A stretch of DNA of 64,000 nucleotides from Flavobacterium pokkalii (GTDB lineage: Bacteria > Bacteroidota > Bacteroidia > Flavobacteriales > Flavobacteriaceae). The translations under genes were made by a program, and so were the position numbers. The stretch is from the NCBI RefSeq assembly GCF_014596575.1, contig NZ_NASZ01000016.1:32921-96920 (forward strand), read 5' to 3'. Below are positions 12,816 through 21,605 of the stretch, in pieces; the stretch's first letter is position 1; each line of letters opens with the position of its first letter. The notes under the pieces were generated by a model. The model saw only the letters and a list, made by a program, of their open reading frames with translations, was not told the origin of the DNA and did no database searches.

Positions 12816-14771
12816 ATGAAACCACTATTTTCTTTTCTCTTTATTCTTTTTTCTTTGCTCTTATTTTCCCAAAAAAAAGTCAAAGATACCGTTACCCGAC
12901 GAGCCGCAATAAACTACCATCAAAACGGGAATATGGTTCTATTCAAACCCGAAACACCTCCGCTAATCCCAATCGCAGGCGCACCCAAACCCAGTTTTTC
13001 CTATCTGTGGGAGTTTGGCGATGGCTCTTACAGTAAAGCAGCCGAACCCAAACACAGCTACAAAAACAAAGGAACTTACACCACCCGATTAACTGTAACC
13101 AACAATTACGATAACGGAAAACCACCCGCTACCCGACCCAAAAAAGTAGTGATTAATGAAATCTCAGATAAAAATTTTGACGAAATCGCCTATGCTGCTA
13201 ACCAAAACGGCTTTGCCTTACAAAAAAACTGTGACCCTATTCCAAATCAGCAAATGGAAGTAATTCTGAGTTATCAAAACTTGGAAAATTATGTTACCAG
13301 CGGGAAAATCTATCTTTTTTACAACGAAAAACAATTCAAAGACAACAATTTTGAACTGACCGATTTTAGAACTTATGCAGGCGAAAGAGAAGTAAAAGAA
13401 AACACTTTTGCTGTTGCAAATGAAATGGATCAAACTCATTCCTATGTTGCTTCCGCAAATTCAACTTTTTCAAATAAAAAATACGAAAACACCACCACCG
13501 AAGAAGATTTAGACGCCACACTTGCCCAAGCCCGCGAAACTTTTGAAAATGTCAGCATTCTGGAATTTGACGATGCTAATCCTCAGGAAACCCGCAATGT
13601 TTTTTACACTTTCAAAACCACTCCTGAAATGCTGAAAGATACCAGCGCCACCATCACGATGCGCGGCATTTATGTTCCCAATAGAAGTTACAAAAACCAT
13701 AAAGTAAAAAATCTGGAAATGGAAATCGTCACTTCCCACGACCCCAACAAAATGGGCTCTAACGGAAGTTTTATGAATTATAGATTGGTTCGTTTTAAAA
13801 GAGTCAATTTCAAAACCCGTTTTCAAAACAACGGCGAAGGTCCTGCACGAACAATCCGCCTGGAAACCGATATTCCGGATATGTTTGACAAAAAAACCTT
13901 CCGCATTGAAGGCATGTACCCCGAATGTCCTATTTGTCCCAAAGACGAAGTTCCAACCACGAGTTGTCTGGACACTATTATCAAACAAAAACAAATCATT
14001 TTTACCTTTAAAAACATTTACCTACCGGGAAGTGAACAAAAAAACGTAAAAGAAAAAGACAGTACTAAAGGCTTTGTAAAATACTCGATGAAATTCAACA
14101 AGGATTTTCATAAAGTAAATACGAAAAGCAGAACAGCAATTATTTTTGACAAAAATGAACCCATTATAACTAATTATGCCACCACCCGATTCCTACCGGG
14201 AATTTCTATTGGTGCTAAAGCAGGATATAATTTCTATCCAAATTTAGATAAATCAACCAGCTATTTTGCCGGATTTACCATTTCCCCTTATAAATCTTAT
14301 CGTTTTTACTGGCAAGCTGAATTAATCAATAACAAAAATGATTACAACTCAAACACATCCATAACGAATGGTTTTACTTCTAATGCTAACGGATTACGTC
14401 AAGCAACACGTACTACAGAAACCACTAGTTATTCCAATTTCAATAACGAAATTCCATTGCTTATTCGTTATAATATCAACAACTATATCGGAATTGGTGC
14501 CGGAGTGCAAGCCAATATCAATGCATCGCAAAAAGAGGAACGTTACACTAAAATAGAAACTTTTGAAACCGAAAAACCCGATTCTCCAATTATCGACACT
14601 AAAGAAAGTAGTATTTCAAACTCTAAAAGTTTTACCAATTTCAAATCAGGATTATTACTGGATACCACATTTGGATTTGCCCGTATCGGTCCCAGTTTAG
14701 GCGTTCGTTATGTGATGAATTTCAAGGAGAATTTTAATTATGTTCAGGTGTATGGAATATGGAAGTTTTAG
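12816..14771 (+). CDS. Secreted PKD-domain protein with C-terminal barrel-like region
   Basis: 651 residues. A signal peptide (1-19) is followed by one PKD domain at about 65-115 (SYLWEFGDGSYSKAAEPKHS, then TYTTRLTV). About residues 305-455 resemble the conserved DUF11/DUF7619-like beta-sandwich (TSHDPNKMG, FQNNGEGPARTIRLETDIPD). From about 460 to the end, alternating strands such as SIGAKAGYNFYPN and PLLIRYNINNYIGIGAGVQA look like a small outer-membrane barrel. It may link an extracellular domain to the outer membrane. Its stop lies 129 bp before the CHAT gene. Exact function unknown. Confidence 0.75.
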   Translation: MKPLFSFLFILFSLLLFSQKKVKDTVTRRAAINYHQNGNMVLFKPETPPLIPIAGAPKPSFSYLWEFGDGSYSKAAEPKHSYKNKGTYTTRLTVTNNYDNGKPPATRPKKVVINEISDKNFDEIAYAANQNGFALQKNCDPIPNQQMEVILSYQNLENYVTSGKIYLFYNEKQFKDNNFELTDFRTYAGEREVKENTFAVANEMDQTHSYVASANSTFSNKKYENTTTEEDLDATLAQARETFENVSILEFDDANPQETRNVFYTFKTTPEMLKDTSATITMRGIYVPNRSYKNHKVKNLEMEIVTSHDPNKMGSNGSFMNYRLVRFKRVNFKTRFQNNGEGPARTIRLETDIPDMFDKKTFRIEGMYPECPICPKDEVPTTSCLDTIIKQKQIIFTFKNIYLPGSEQKNVKEKDSTKGFVKYSMKFNKDFHKVNTKSRTAIIFDKNEPIITNYATTRFLPGISIGAKAGYNFYPNLDKSTSYFAGFTISPYKSYRFYWQAELINNKNDYNSNTSITNGFTSNANGLRQATRTTETTSYSNFNNEIPLLIRYNINNYIGIGAGVQANINASQKEERYTKIETFETEKPDSPIIDTKESSISNSKSFTNFKSGLLLDTTFGFARIGPSLGVRYVMNFKENFNYVQVYGIWKF

Positions 14772-14805
14772 TTTTTTTTAAACCAGATAAATCACAAAAG
14801 TTAGT

Positions 14806-14895
14806 TTTGTCATTCCGACGAAGGAGGAATCTCATCAAGTGGGATTGTTTTACCAATTCGTTGTCGTTCATGTCCTACTTCGTCAGAATGACAAA
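14806..14895. repeat. 90-bp intergenic element with 18-bp terminal inverted repeats
   Basis: Ends are TTTGTCATTCCGACGAAG (14806-14823) and its complement with one mismatch (14878-14895). The sequence is of the GTCATTCCGACGAAGGAGG type that I recall as a dispersed palindromic unit in Bacteroidetes genomes. It ends 4 bp before the CHAT start codon, so it has probably inserted between this gene and its upstream partner. Confidence 0.7.
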
Positions 14896-14899
14896 CTGG

Positions 14900-17557
14900 A
14901 TGAAAACGATTTTCATTACATTATTCCTTTCACAAATTTGTTTCTCTCAAAGTCAATCATTGGAAGATAAAATCTACTATGCAGTTGATTCCTTTGTAGC
15001 ACAACCATCAGCAGAAAATTTAAAATCCCTAAACATAACAGAGAATATTTTTTGGAAAAATCCAAAAACAAAAACAAAAGATGAATTACTGGCCATTGTA
15101 ATCTTAAATTGCAACAAAGCCTATTATGAAAATCAGTTTAACCAACTTCAATCAGCCATTTCCTCTTATGAAAAAGCTTGGAAAACTTATCAAAAATACA
15201 AACTCAACAATTATGACATAGTAGAATATTGCTTAAAACCTTTGGGAAATTTATATACCATTATTGGCGATTACGACAATGCCGAAAACACCATCAAAGA
15301 GTATTATTACATTGCAACCCAACATAAAAATCAACAACAACAATATGCTGCTGTATTGAATTTATCGAATGTGTATCAAAACTCAGGTAAAATTGATTTA
15401 GCTATCAACTTACTAGAAAAAACCATTCAAACCGAAAAATTATCCAAAACCCAAAAAGGGATTCTGCTGAATAATTTGGGGAACAACTATGTATTAATAT
15501 ACAGGAGACCAATTCCTCCGGTTCCACCGATTAAAGAACATTTTTTCGAAAATCTAGAGGGGTCGTATCTTGAAGCTATCAAATTATTACAAACCGATAA
15601 AACCCAAACCGAGACTTTGGCAAATTGTTACAGAAACTTAGCTTCTATAAATTTGCAATGGCAAAAATTTGACTTGGCCAATTCTTATTTTGAAAAAGCC
15701 AAAAACTATTTTCATACAACTCCTAATCTTTCTACCCGCAAAATAGCACAATTCAAATATGAAGAGGCTTCCCTACTATTTCAACAACAAAAACTAAAGG
15801 AATCTACCTCTGCTATTACTGCTGTATTCAAAATATTAATCCCAAATTATTCCAATAAGAAAAGCGTTTTACCTAATCAAAAATCACTCTATTCCGAAAC
15901 AACTTTATTGGATGCTTTAGACTTAAAAGCAGCCATTTTAAGTAAAGAAAACCAACCCAAAAAAGCATTAGACGCCTACCAATTAGCTTTTTACATCGAA
16001 GAATTGTTAGCGAACATGATGATTTATGAAAACTCAAAAATCATCAATCAAAATCGTGTTCGTCTAAGAACTGAAAAATGCATTGCCATTTATGATTTAT
16101 TGTATCAAAAAGAACAAAAACAAAGTTATATCGAAGCGGCTTTTCAATTGGCGGAGCAAAGCAAATCGGGAGTCCTGAAAAACTATTTATCACAAAACAA
16201 AACCATTTCCCAAAAACAAAAAGGCTATATCGTACAATTGCAAAACTGGAGCAATCTTATTCTGAAAGAACAACAAAAAGGGAATTTGGCCAATATCAAA
16301 AAAATAAACGAAGCCATCGAAAAACAAAATGGACTCATGCTTTCGCTAAAACAAATTCGAGCAGAAAATAACGCTTCTGAAAAAGAAACAACCGACATTA
16401 AGGCTTTGCTAGCCAAATTAGAAAAAGACAAAGCCATGATGATTGAATATTTTTCAGGGTTTGAAAAAATGTATTTTTTTATTCTTGATAGCAATAGAAT
16501 TAGACTTGATTTTTATTGGGACAACCATACTGCAACGCCAAGAATTATTTCGTTTTTAGATTATTTCAGCGATGCCAATAAAATTATTGACAACCTTTCG
16601 AACTATAATCATTATGGACATTCCTTATATAAAATGCTAAAATTACCAGTAAATTCAAATTACAAAAACCTCATCATCATTCCGGACGGGATTTTAAATT
16701 TCCTGCCTTTTGAAGCTTTAATCACCGAAGAATCTAACACTACCAACTTTGCTCAAATGCATTTCATACTGAATGATTTCAACATTGGTTATGAAAATTC
16801 GGCTCAGTTTTATTTGTCACCAAATCAAAAAAACAACAATCCAGAGAAGAAAGTTTTAGGCATTTTTCCGGTTTTCGAAAAAACATCTTTGGAATTGTCT
16901 TATTCTAAAAATGAGATGCAGTCAATTAGGCAAAATTTCGAAGGAAGCTATTTAGCAAATACTAATGCAACTTTTGAAAACTTCAAAAAAAATGCTGCTA
17001 ATTATTCGATTTTACATCTCTCCACCCATGCCGATGCAGGTGATATTGTAAGTCCGGCGAGTATCAAATTTTTCGATCAGGACATTCTCTATTCCGAATT
17101 GTATCATTTGAATCTCAATCCTGATTTGGTTGTTCTAAGTGCTTGTGAAACGGGTATTGGCAAACTTTATAAAGGCGAAGGGAGCATGAGCGTTGCCCGT
17201 GGATTTCAATTTGCCGGAGCGCAAAATTTGTTATTTTCCTTATGGAAAGTCAACGATTACACGACCTCCGTTTTTATGGATTCTTTTTACCGAAATATCA
17301 AAAGCGGACAGTCTTATCTGGAAGCGAATGCCAATGCAAAAAGAGATTTCCTGAAAAACCCTAATATTTCCAATGCTAAGAAATCGCCTTACTACTGGAG
17401 TGCTTTTGTGTATTATGGTGCTATCGAAAAAAAGGACAACAGTCTGTATTATGCTACTATTATTTTGGGAATTGTAACTGCAATTGCTTTAATTTGGCTT
17501 CTTATTCGCTACCGAAATGAAAAATCTGCACGAAATTCTCAAAAAAGAAAACTATAA
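14900..17557 (+). CDS. CHAT-domain protease with TPR repeats, membrane-anchored
   Basis: 885 residues from MKTIFITLF. The frame is open back to 14759, but the chosen start gives a signal peptide (ending CFSQS) directly after the 90-bp repeat. Residues about 60-470 hold TPR-like repeats. The CHAT caspase-like domain fills about 575-840 with the catalytic dyad His710 (LSTHAD) and Cys749 (LSACETG). A transmembrane helix near 850-872 is followed by a basic tail (RYRNEK), so the CHAT domain should face the periplasm. The next gene starts inside its 3' end. Proposed role: a signalling or toxin-processing protease under the nearby ECF sigma factor; target unknown. Confidence 0.85.
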   Translation: MKTIFITLFLSQICFSQSQSLEDKIYYAVDSFVAQPSAENLKSLNITENIFWKNPKTKTKDELLAIVILNCNKAYYENQFNQLQSAISSYEKAWKTYQKYKLNNYDIVEYCLKPLGNLYTIIGDYDNAENTIKEYYYIATQHKNQQQQYAAVLNLSNVYQNSGKIDLAINLLEKTIQTEKLSKTQKGILLNNLGNNYVLIYRRPIPPVPPIKEHFFENLEGSYLEAIKLLQTDKTQTETLANCYRNLASINLQWQKFDLANSYFEKAKNYFHTTPNLSTRKIAQFKYEEASLLFQQQKLKESTSAITAVFKILIPNYSNKKSVLPNQKSLYSETTLLDALDLKAAILSKENQPKKALDAYQLAFYIEELLANMMIYENSKIINQNRVRLRTEKCIAIYDLLYQKEQKQSYIEAAFQLAEQSKSGVLKNYLSQNKTISQKQKGYIVQLQNWSNLILKEQQKGNLANIKKINEAIEKQNGLMLSLKQIRAENNASEKETTDIKALLAKLEKDKAMMIEYFSGFEKMYFFILDSNRIRLDFYWDNHTATPRIISFLDYFSDANKIIDNLSNYNHYGHSLYKMLKLPVNSNYKNLIIIPDGILNFLPFEALITEESNTTNFAQMHFILNDFNIGYENSAQFYLSPNQKNNNPEKKVLGIFPVFEKTSLELSYSKNEMQSIRQNFEGSYLANTNATFENFKKNAANYSILHLSTHADAGDIVSPASIKFFDQDILYSELYHLNLNPDLVVLSACETGIGKLYKGEGSMSVARGFQFAGAQNLLFSLWKVNDYTTSVFMDSFYRNIKSGQSYLEANANAKRDFLKNPNISNAKKSPYYWSAFVYYGAIEKKDNSLYYATIILGIVTAIALIWLLIRYRNEKSARNSQKRKL

Positions 17558-17996
17558 AAAGGTAAAATTCAAAATTACCAAAACCCAACATCTGTTGATT
17601 AAAGCCAAAATCAACGATGTAACCGGACATTTTATTCTGGATACGGGAGCTTCGAACAGCTGTGTTGGTTTTGAACATATCGAATTGTTTCATTTAAACG
17701 CCGAAGATTCTAAAACTAAGGCTTCCGGCGCCGGAGCTACAGGAATGCTTACCCAAACGGCATCGCAAAATAAACTCCAACTGGGTTCGTGGAAAAACAA
17801 TGATTTCGACTTAATTATTTTTGACATGTCGCACGTAAACGAAGCTTTAACTGCTTATAAAGCAAAAACGGTGGACGGAATCATTGGCGCAGATGTTTTA
17901 TTGAAAGGCAAAGCCATTATTGATTATTACAATAATTTCTTATATTTACGACAGCCAATCAAAAAAACTAAACATCATGATAAAAAACTACGCTAA
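17517..17996 (+). CDS. Retropepsin-like (clan AA) aspartic protease
   Basis: 159 residues. LDTGAS at 41-46 carries the catalytic Asp42, and VDGIIGADVLL near 120 is the second conserved block of single-domain bacterial retropepsin-like proteases. With only one DTG it would work as a dimer. There is no signal peptide, so it is probably cytoplasmic. It starts 41 bp inside the CHAT gene and overlaps the next lipoprotein gene by 20 bp, so translation is likely coupled. A CHAT protease plus an aspartic protease next to a sigma factor suggests a proteolytic relay, which is inference only. Confidence 0.85.
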   Translation: MKNLHEILKKENYKKVKFKITKTQHLLIKAKINDVTGHFILDTGASNSCVGFEHIELFHLNAEDSKTKASGAGATGMLTQTASQNKLQLGSWKNNDFDLIIFDMSHVNEALTAYKAKTVDGIIGADVLLKGKAIIDYYNNFLYLRQPIKKTKHHDKKLR

Positions 17997-18741
17997 AGCC
18001 GTCTGTTTGGCGCTGGGATTACTATTATTCTCCTGTTCTACAGAAGATACCGTTGACGAAAGTCCAGTGACAACAGTAATTTCTAATTCTAATTCTGACA
18101 CTTCAGTGACTGCAAAAGGAGCTCCAACAAAACCCACAACGGCAACCATTTGGGAATTCAATGATATAAACGAATGGGAAGACGCTACACAGGTAGGATT
18201 TCCAAACTACTATATTGACAACGACACCCTGCATATGTTTACCAATGCGAATACCTGGGAAAGAACCAAAATAAAATCGACTGCAACTTATACAACAGGA
18301 ACTTATTCCTGGCGGGTTTATGTTCCTGAAATGGGCGTAGGCGATTGCGCCAGCATTGGGGCATTTTTATACAATGACGACACCCACGAACTCGATTTTG
18401 AAATCGGTTACGGCAACACCGCTATCCGTCAGGAATTAGATGCTGCTTCAGATGATCTTATTGTGTATATGACTTCCCAAGGAAATCCTTTCTATTCTTT
18501 TCAAAGTAAAATCAAAAGAAATCAATGGTACACTTTAAGTATTAATTTGTCTCTAAATAATAAGAAAAAATACGTTGCAACCTGGAAAATTGACAATCAA
18601 ATTTTAACTACTAAAACACTCACTTATGGTAGTCAAACGAAGTTTAAAATCTTTTGCAGTGTAGAAAACCTAACATTTATTGGCGATCATATTCCTTACA
18701 CACAAAATTATGCCTTATTTGATTGGGTAGAATTCAAATAA
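17977..18741 (+). CDS. Lipoprotein with GH16/concanavalin-like jelly-roll domain
   Basis: 254 residues from MIKNYAKAV, chosen because it gives a lipobox (LLFSC, Cys20); an ATG at 17920 would place the signal inside the chain. After a short Ser/Thr-rich linker, a jelly-roll domain of about 190 residues contains HELDFEIGYG, close to the E[ILV]D active-site strand of GH16 glucanase-like proteins, and ends with FDWVEFK, typical of these folds. Whether it hydrolyses or only binds glycan is unclear. It overlaps the protease gene and ends at a terminator. Confidence 0.7.
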   Translation: MIKNYAKAVCLALGLLLFSCSTEDTVDESPVTTVISNSNSDTSVTAKGAPTKPTTATIWEFNDINEWEDATQVGFPNYYIDNDTLHMFTNANTWERTKIKSTATYTTGTYSWRVYVPEMGVGDCASIGAFLYNDDTHELDFEIGYGNTAIRQELDAASDDLIVYMTSQGNPFYSFQSKIKRNQWYTLSINLSLNNKKKYVATWKIDNQILTTKTLTYGSQTKFKIFCSVENLTFIGDHIPYTQNYALFDWVEFK

Positions 18742-18766
18742 AAATTTAAAAACTTAATTATCTACC

Positions 18767-18812
18767 GCAGATTCACAGAATTAATTTTTAGGCTGTGAAT
18801 CTGCAGTTTTTT
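18767..18812. terminator. Terminator closing the CHAT/protease gene cluster
   Basis: Perfect 12-bp arms GCAGATTCACAG and complement (18767-18778, 18793-18804), 14-nt loop, then TTTTTT. It can also serve the converging ThuA-like gene. Confidence 0.85.
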
Positions 18813-18819
18813 AAAAAAT

Positions 18820-19608
18820 TTACTTTCGGTTTTTTTTCTTCGAATGGGATTCTTTTGAATTTTCTCTTAACGCCCACAAAAGCCCACCTTCAAGGTGCCT
18901 GATAAAAACCGGATCAACATAATCCTTGCTATCATGCCCAAGAGCCGTATAAAACACTCTTCCGCCTTCAAATTCATGGTACCAGGCCAATGGTAAATAA
19001 TCACCAAAAGTACGCCCCGGATAAACCTCTTTTTCGCTGTCTTTGACAGTTCGCATATCGGCAGCCAAAAGTACCCGATTATTAGGATTGAATTCGTTCA
19101 TATAATAACACTCGTCTTCTTTCTTCCAAGTTTCGCCTAACATCGAAGTTGCAGGATGATTTTTATTAATCACTTTTATTTCAAAAGACTGAAAAGCCGG
19201 ATGTCTTTTAAACTTCCCTCCCACCATTTGAGCATACCAAGGCCAATCTTTCTCAGAATCTGAAGCACTGTGCACACCCACGTAGGCTCCTCCAGAACGA
19301 ATATAATCCACCAACGCTTGTCTTTGCTCCTCGGTGTCAAAAATATCATTACAGGTATTTGAAAAAACAAGACAACTATATTTTGCCAAATTTTCGGTAT
19401 TCATTACCGTCGGGTCATCAGATACATCCACAATTAAGTTGTTTGCTTCCCCAATTTTTTTCCAGGCTTCCACACTGAAAGGAATATTTTTATGCACATA
19501 ACCTTTGCCGTTTTTGGTATACACCAAAATTCGTTTTTTAGCCGGCGGATTGGAGAAAGCAGCATTCAAGCCAAAAACAACCGTGAGCAATAGTAATTTG
19601 ATTTTCAT
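18820..19608 (-). CDS. Secreted ThuA-like domain protein
   Basis: 262 residues with a signal peptide (ending AAFS). The remainder is a ThuA/trehalose-utilisation-like flavodoxin-type fold: KRILVYTKNGKGYVHKNIP, VFSNTCNDIF, a GGAYVGVHSASDSE block, VGGKFKRHP and a closing GRVFYTALGHD. ThuA-like proteins occur with sugar-modifying enzymes but their reaction is unsettled. It is a single gene, with a very basic C-terminal tail (KKKNRK). Confidence 0.85.
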   Translation of the reverse strand: MKIKLLLLTVVFGLNAAFSNPPAKKRILVYTKNGKGYVHKNIPFSVEAWKKIGEANNLIVDVSDDPTVMNTENLAKYSCLVFSNTCNDIFDTEEQRQALVDYIRSGGAYVGVHSASDSEKDWPWYAQMVGGKFKRHPAFQSFEIKVINKNHPATSMLGETWKKEDECYYMNEFNPNNRVLLAADMRTVKDSEKEVYPGRTFGDYLPLAWYHEFEGGRVFYTALGHDSKDYVDPVFIRHLEGGLLWALRENSKESHSKKKNRK

Positions 19609-19637
19609 AATTTTCTATTTATATCATTTTATAATAA

Positions 19638-20054
19638 TTAACCGAATTCCTGAATAATATAATTCTCTAATTCTTTCATTACATTATCTAAATCGTGTTT
19701 CACTCTAAAATCAGAAATCCTGTAAACATAAAGCCCTAAATTAGTCAAAAATTCCTCTCTCTTGTCATCATACTCCTGTTTATCGTCATGGCTAGAACCA
19801 TCAATTTCTATTATCAAACCGAGAGATTTTACATAAAAATCAACTATAAAACTACCTATAATTCGCTGCCTGTCAAAATCAATAGTCCAGAAAGTATTAT
19901 TTCGTACTTGTCTCCAAAAAACAACTTCCGACAAAACTCCCGCTTTTCGCAAAGCCTTGGCTCTACCAGACAACGCTTTATTATACGGCAATAATTCGAT
20001 ACTTCTCCTGTAAATAGGCTTATCATGGATATAAGTAACGATTTCGGGTTTCAT
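19638..20054 (-). CDS. DUF559 domain protein (Vsr/endonuclease-like fold)
   Basis: 138 residues. The DUF559 core is recognisable from EVVFWRQVRN, FDRQRIIGSFIVDFYV, LIIEIDGSSHD and YDDKREEFL, which supply the acidic and Lys/Arg residues of the PD-(D/E)XK-like endonuclease fold. Members are widespread and poorly characterised; a role in DNA repair or mobile DNA is assumed. It is monocistronic, between the ThuA-like gene and an inverted-repeat element. Confidence 0.85.
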   Translation of the reverse strand: MKPEIVTYIHDKPIYRRSIELLPYNKALSGRAKALRKAGVLSEVVFWRQVRNNTFWTIDFDRQRIIGSFIVDFYVKSLGLIIEIDGSSHDDKQEYDDKREEFLTNLGLYVYRISDFRVKHDLDNVMKELENYIIQEFG

Positions 20055-20088
20055 AAGCTGATTTGTTTTTTATTTCAAATATAGTTGC

Positions 20089-20206
20089 CACCCCGCCCTT
20101 CGGGCACCCCTCCAAAGGAGGGGAAATTTAGCTTTCTTGAAAATTGCAATCCAAATAAACGTTATACTTCCCCTCTTTTTAAGAGGGGTGCCCGTAGGGC
20201 GGGGTG
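20089..20206. repeat. 118-bp GC-rich palindromic intergenic element
   Basis: Ends CACCCCGCCC (20089-20098) and GGGCGGGGTG (20197-20206) are exact complements, with nested hairpins (GCCCTTCGGGC and CCCCTCCAAAGGAGGGG on the left; CCCCTCTTTTTAAGAGGGG on the right). It is far more GC-rich than the surroundings, suggesting a mobile miniature repeat. Confidence 0.7.
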
Positions 20207-20243
20207 TTCTTTACGCATTATACCATTTCCGAATATAAAAAGA

Positions 20244-20278
20244 AAATCCCAAATTCCTGCTCAAGGAATTTGGGATTT
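20244..20278 (-). terminator. Terminator of the 2-oxoglutarate dehydrogenase operon
   Basis: Perfect 15-bp stem (AAATCCCAAATTCCT and complement), 5-nt loop, followed on the minus strand by TTTTCTTTTT. Confidence 0.85.
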
Positions 20279-20283
20279 ATATG

Positions 20284-20310
20284 TTTGTCAGACTGAGCTT
20301 GTCGAAGTCT
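20284..20310. repeat. Short dispersed repeat next to the odhB stop
   Basis: TTTGTCAGACTGAGCTTGTC and following GAAGTCT: a motif I recall as a recurrent intergenic repeat in flavobacterial genomes, with AGACT/AGTCT arms. It overlaps the odhB stop codon by 2 bp. Confidence 0.5.
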
Positions 20311-21541
20311 ACAATTCAAATGCTTTTTTAGGATTTCCACCGCAAAGCAATTCAACCGGATTTTCTAAAGCTTCTTTAACAGCAACTAAGAATCCTACAG
20401 ACTCACGACCATCGATAATTCTGTGGTCATAAGATAAAGCGATGTACATCATTGGATGAATTTCAACTTTACCGTTAACAGCGATAGGACGCTCGATAAT
20501 ATTGTGCATTCCTAAGATTCCAGATTGTGGAGGGTTGATAATTGGTGTAGACAACATAGAACCAAATACACCACCATTAGTGATTGTAAAAGTTCCTCCT
20601 GTCATATCATCAACTGTAATTTGTCCGTCACGAGCTCTTAAAGCCAATCTTTTGATTTCAGCTTCGATACCACGAAAAGTTAAATTCTCAGCATTACGAA
20701 CAACAGGAACCATTAATCCTTTTGGTCCTGAAACTGCGATAGAAATATCACAGAAATCAAATCCAATTTTATGGTCACCGTCCATCATAGAATTTACATC
20801 AGGGAACAATTCTAACGCTCTTGTTACCGCTTTTGTAAAGAATGACATATATCCTAAACCTACACCACCGTGTTTTGCTTTGAATGCGTCTTTGTATTCA
20901 TTACGCAATTGGTTGATAGGCGTCATGTTTACTTCATTGAAAGTAGTTAACATTGCTGTCTCGTTTTTAGCAGCAACTAATCTTTCTGCTACTTTACGAC
21001 GTAACATTGACAATTTAGTACGCTCTACACCACGGCTTCCACCTGTTGGAGTTCCCATTGAAGGAACTGCTTTTACAGCATCGTCTTTAGTGATTCTTCC
21101 ACCTTTACCAGTTCCTGTTATAGTTGCTGGCGCTATATTTTTCTCGTCTAATATTTTTTTAGCTGCCGGAGATGGTGTTCCCGTAGCATAAGTAGTTGCT
21201 GGTGCTGCAGGAGCCGCTGGCGCAGGTGCTGCTTTTGGTGCTTCAGCTGCAGGAGCTGGTGCTGCTGCAGGAGTCGCTGCTGGTGCAGATCCAGATGGTT
21301 TAGCTGCAGAAGTATCAATATGACAAACTACTGCCCCAACTGCTACTGCATCACCTTCTTCTGCTTTAAGAGTAATGATACCACTAGCTTCTGCAGGTAA
21401 TTCTAATGTAGCTTTATCAGAGTCAACCTCAGCAATTGCTTGGTCTTTTTCTACATAATCTCCGTCTTTTACTAACCAAGTTGCAATCTCAACTTCTTTA
21501 ATTGATTCCCCTGGTGATGGGACTTTCATTTCTAAAACCAT
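20309..21541 (-). CDS. odhB: 2-oxoglutarate dehydrogenase E2, dihydrolipoyl succinyltransferase
   Basis: 410 residues. N-terminal lipoyl domain with the modified Lys in [14 protein letters not shown], an Ala/Pro-rich linker (about 80-115), a peripheral subunit-binding domain ([20 protein letters not shown]), then the acyltransferase core ending in the catalytic [11 protein letters not shown]. It transfers the succinyl group from E1 to CoA in the TCA cycle. It follows odhA by 64 bp in the same operon. The E3 subunit is not in the window. Confidence 0.95.
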   Translation of the reverse strand: MVLEMKVPSPGESIKEVEIATWLVKDGDYVEKDQAIAEVDSDKATLELPAEASGIITLKAEEGDAVAVGAVVCHIDTSAAKPSGSAPAATPAAAPAPAAEAPKAAPAPAAPAAPATTYATGTPSPAAKKILDEKNIAPATITGTGKGGRITKDDAVKAVPSMGTPTGGSRGVERTKLSMLRRKVAERLVAAKNETAMLTTFNEVNMTPINQLRNEYKDAFKAKHGGVGLGYMSFFTKAVTRALELFPDVNSMMDGDHKIGFDFCDISIAVSGPKGLMVPVVRNAENLTFRGIEAEIKRLALRARDGQITVDDMTGGTFTITNGGVFGSMLSTPIINPPQSGILGMHNIIERPIAVNGKVEIHPMMYIALSYDHRIIDGRESVGFLVAVKEALENPVELLCGGNPKKAFEL

Positions 21542-21605
21542 GTCCTATTATTTTAAATTATGAATTTTATTTTTTTAATGTATAAATCTTTATTCTGTGC
21601 GATTA

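Noticed and set aside
13509..13994. 161-residue open frame on the minus strand inside the PKD protein gene
   Set aside because: It is antisense to a gene with clear domains, shows no motif and has a composition expected from reading coding DNA backwards.
14759..14899. Upstream extension of the CHAT protein through the 90-bp repeat
   Set aside because: It is encoded mostly by the inserted palindromic unit and lies before a standard signal peptide.
20085..20432. 115-residue + strand frame across the palindromic repeats
   Set aside because: It is composed of the repeat units plus antisense odhB and shows no protein-like pattern.
20502..21191. 229-residue + strand frame opposite odhB
   Set aside because: Antisense to the well-conserved odhB; its Pro/Ala/Val-rich composition reflects the complement of the E2 linker and core.
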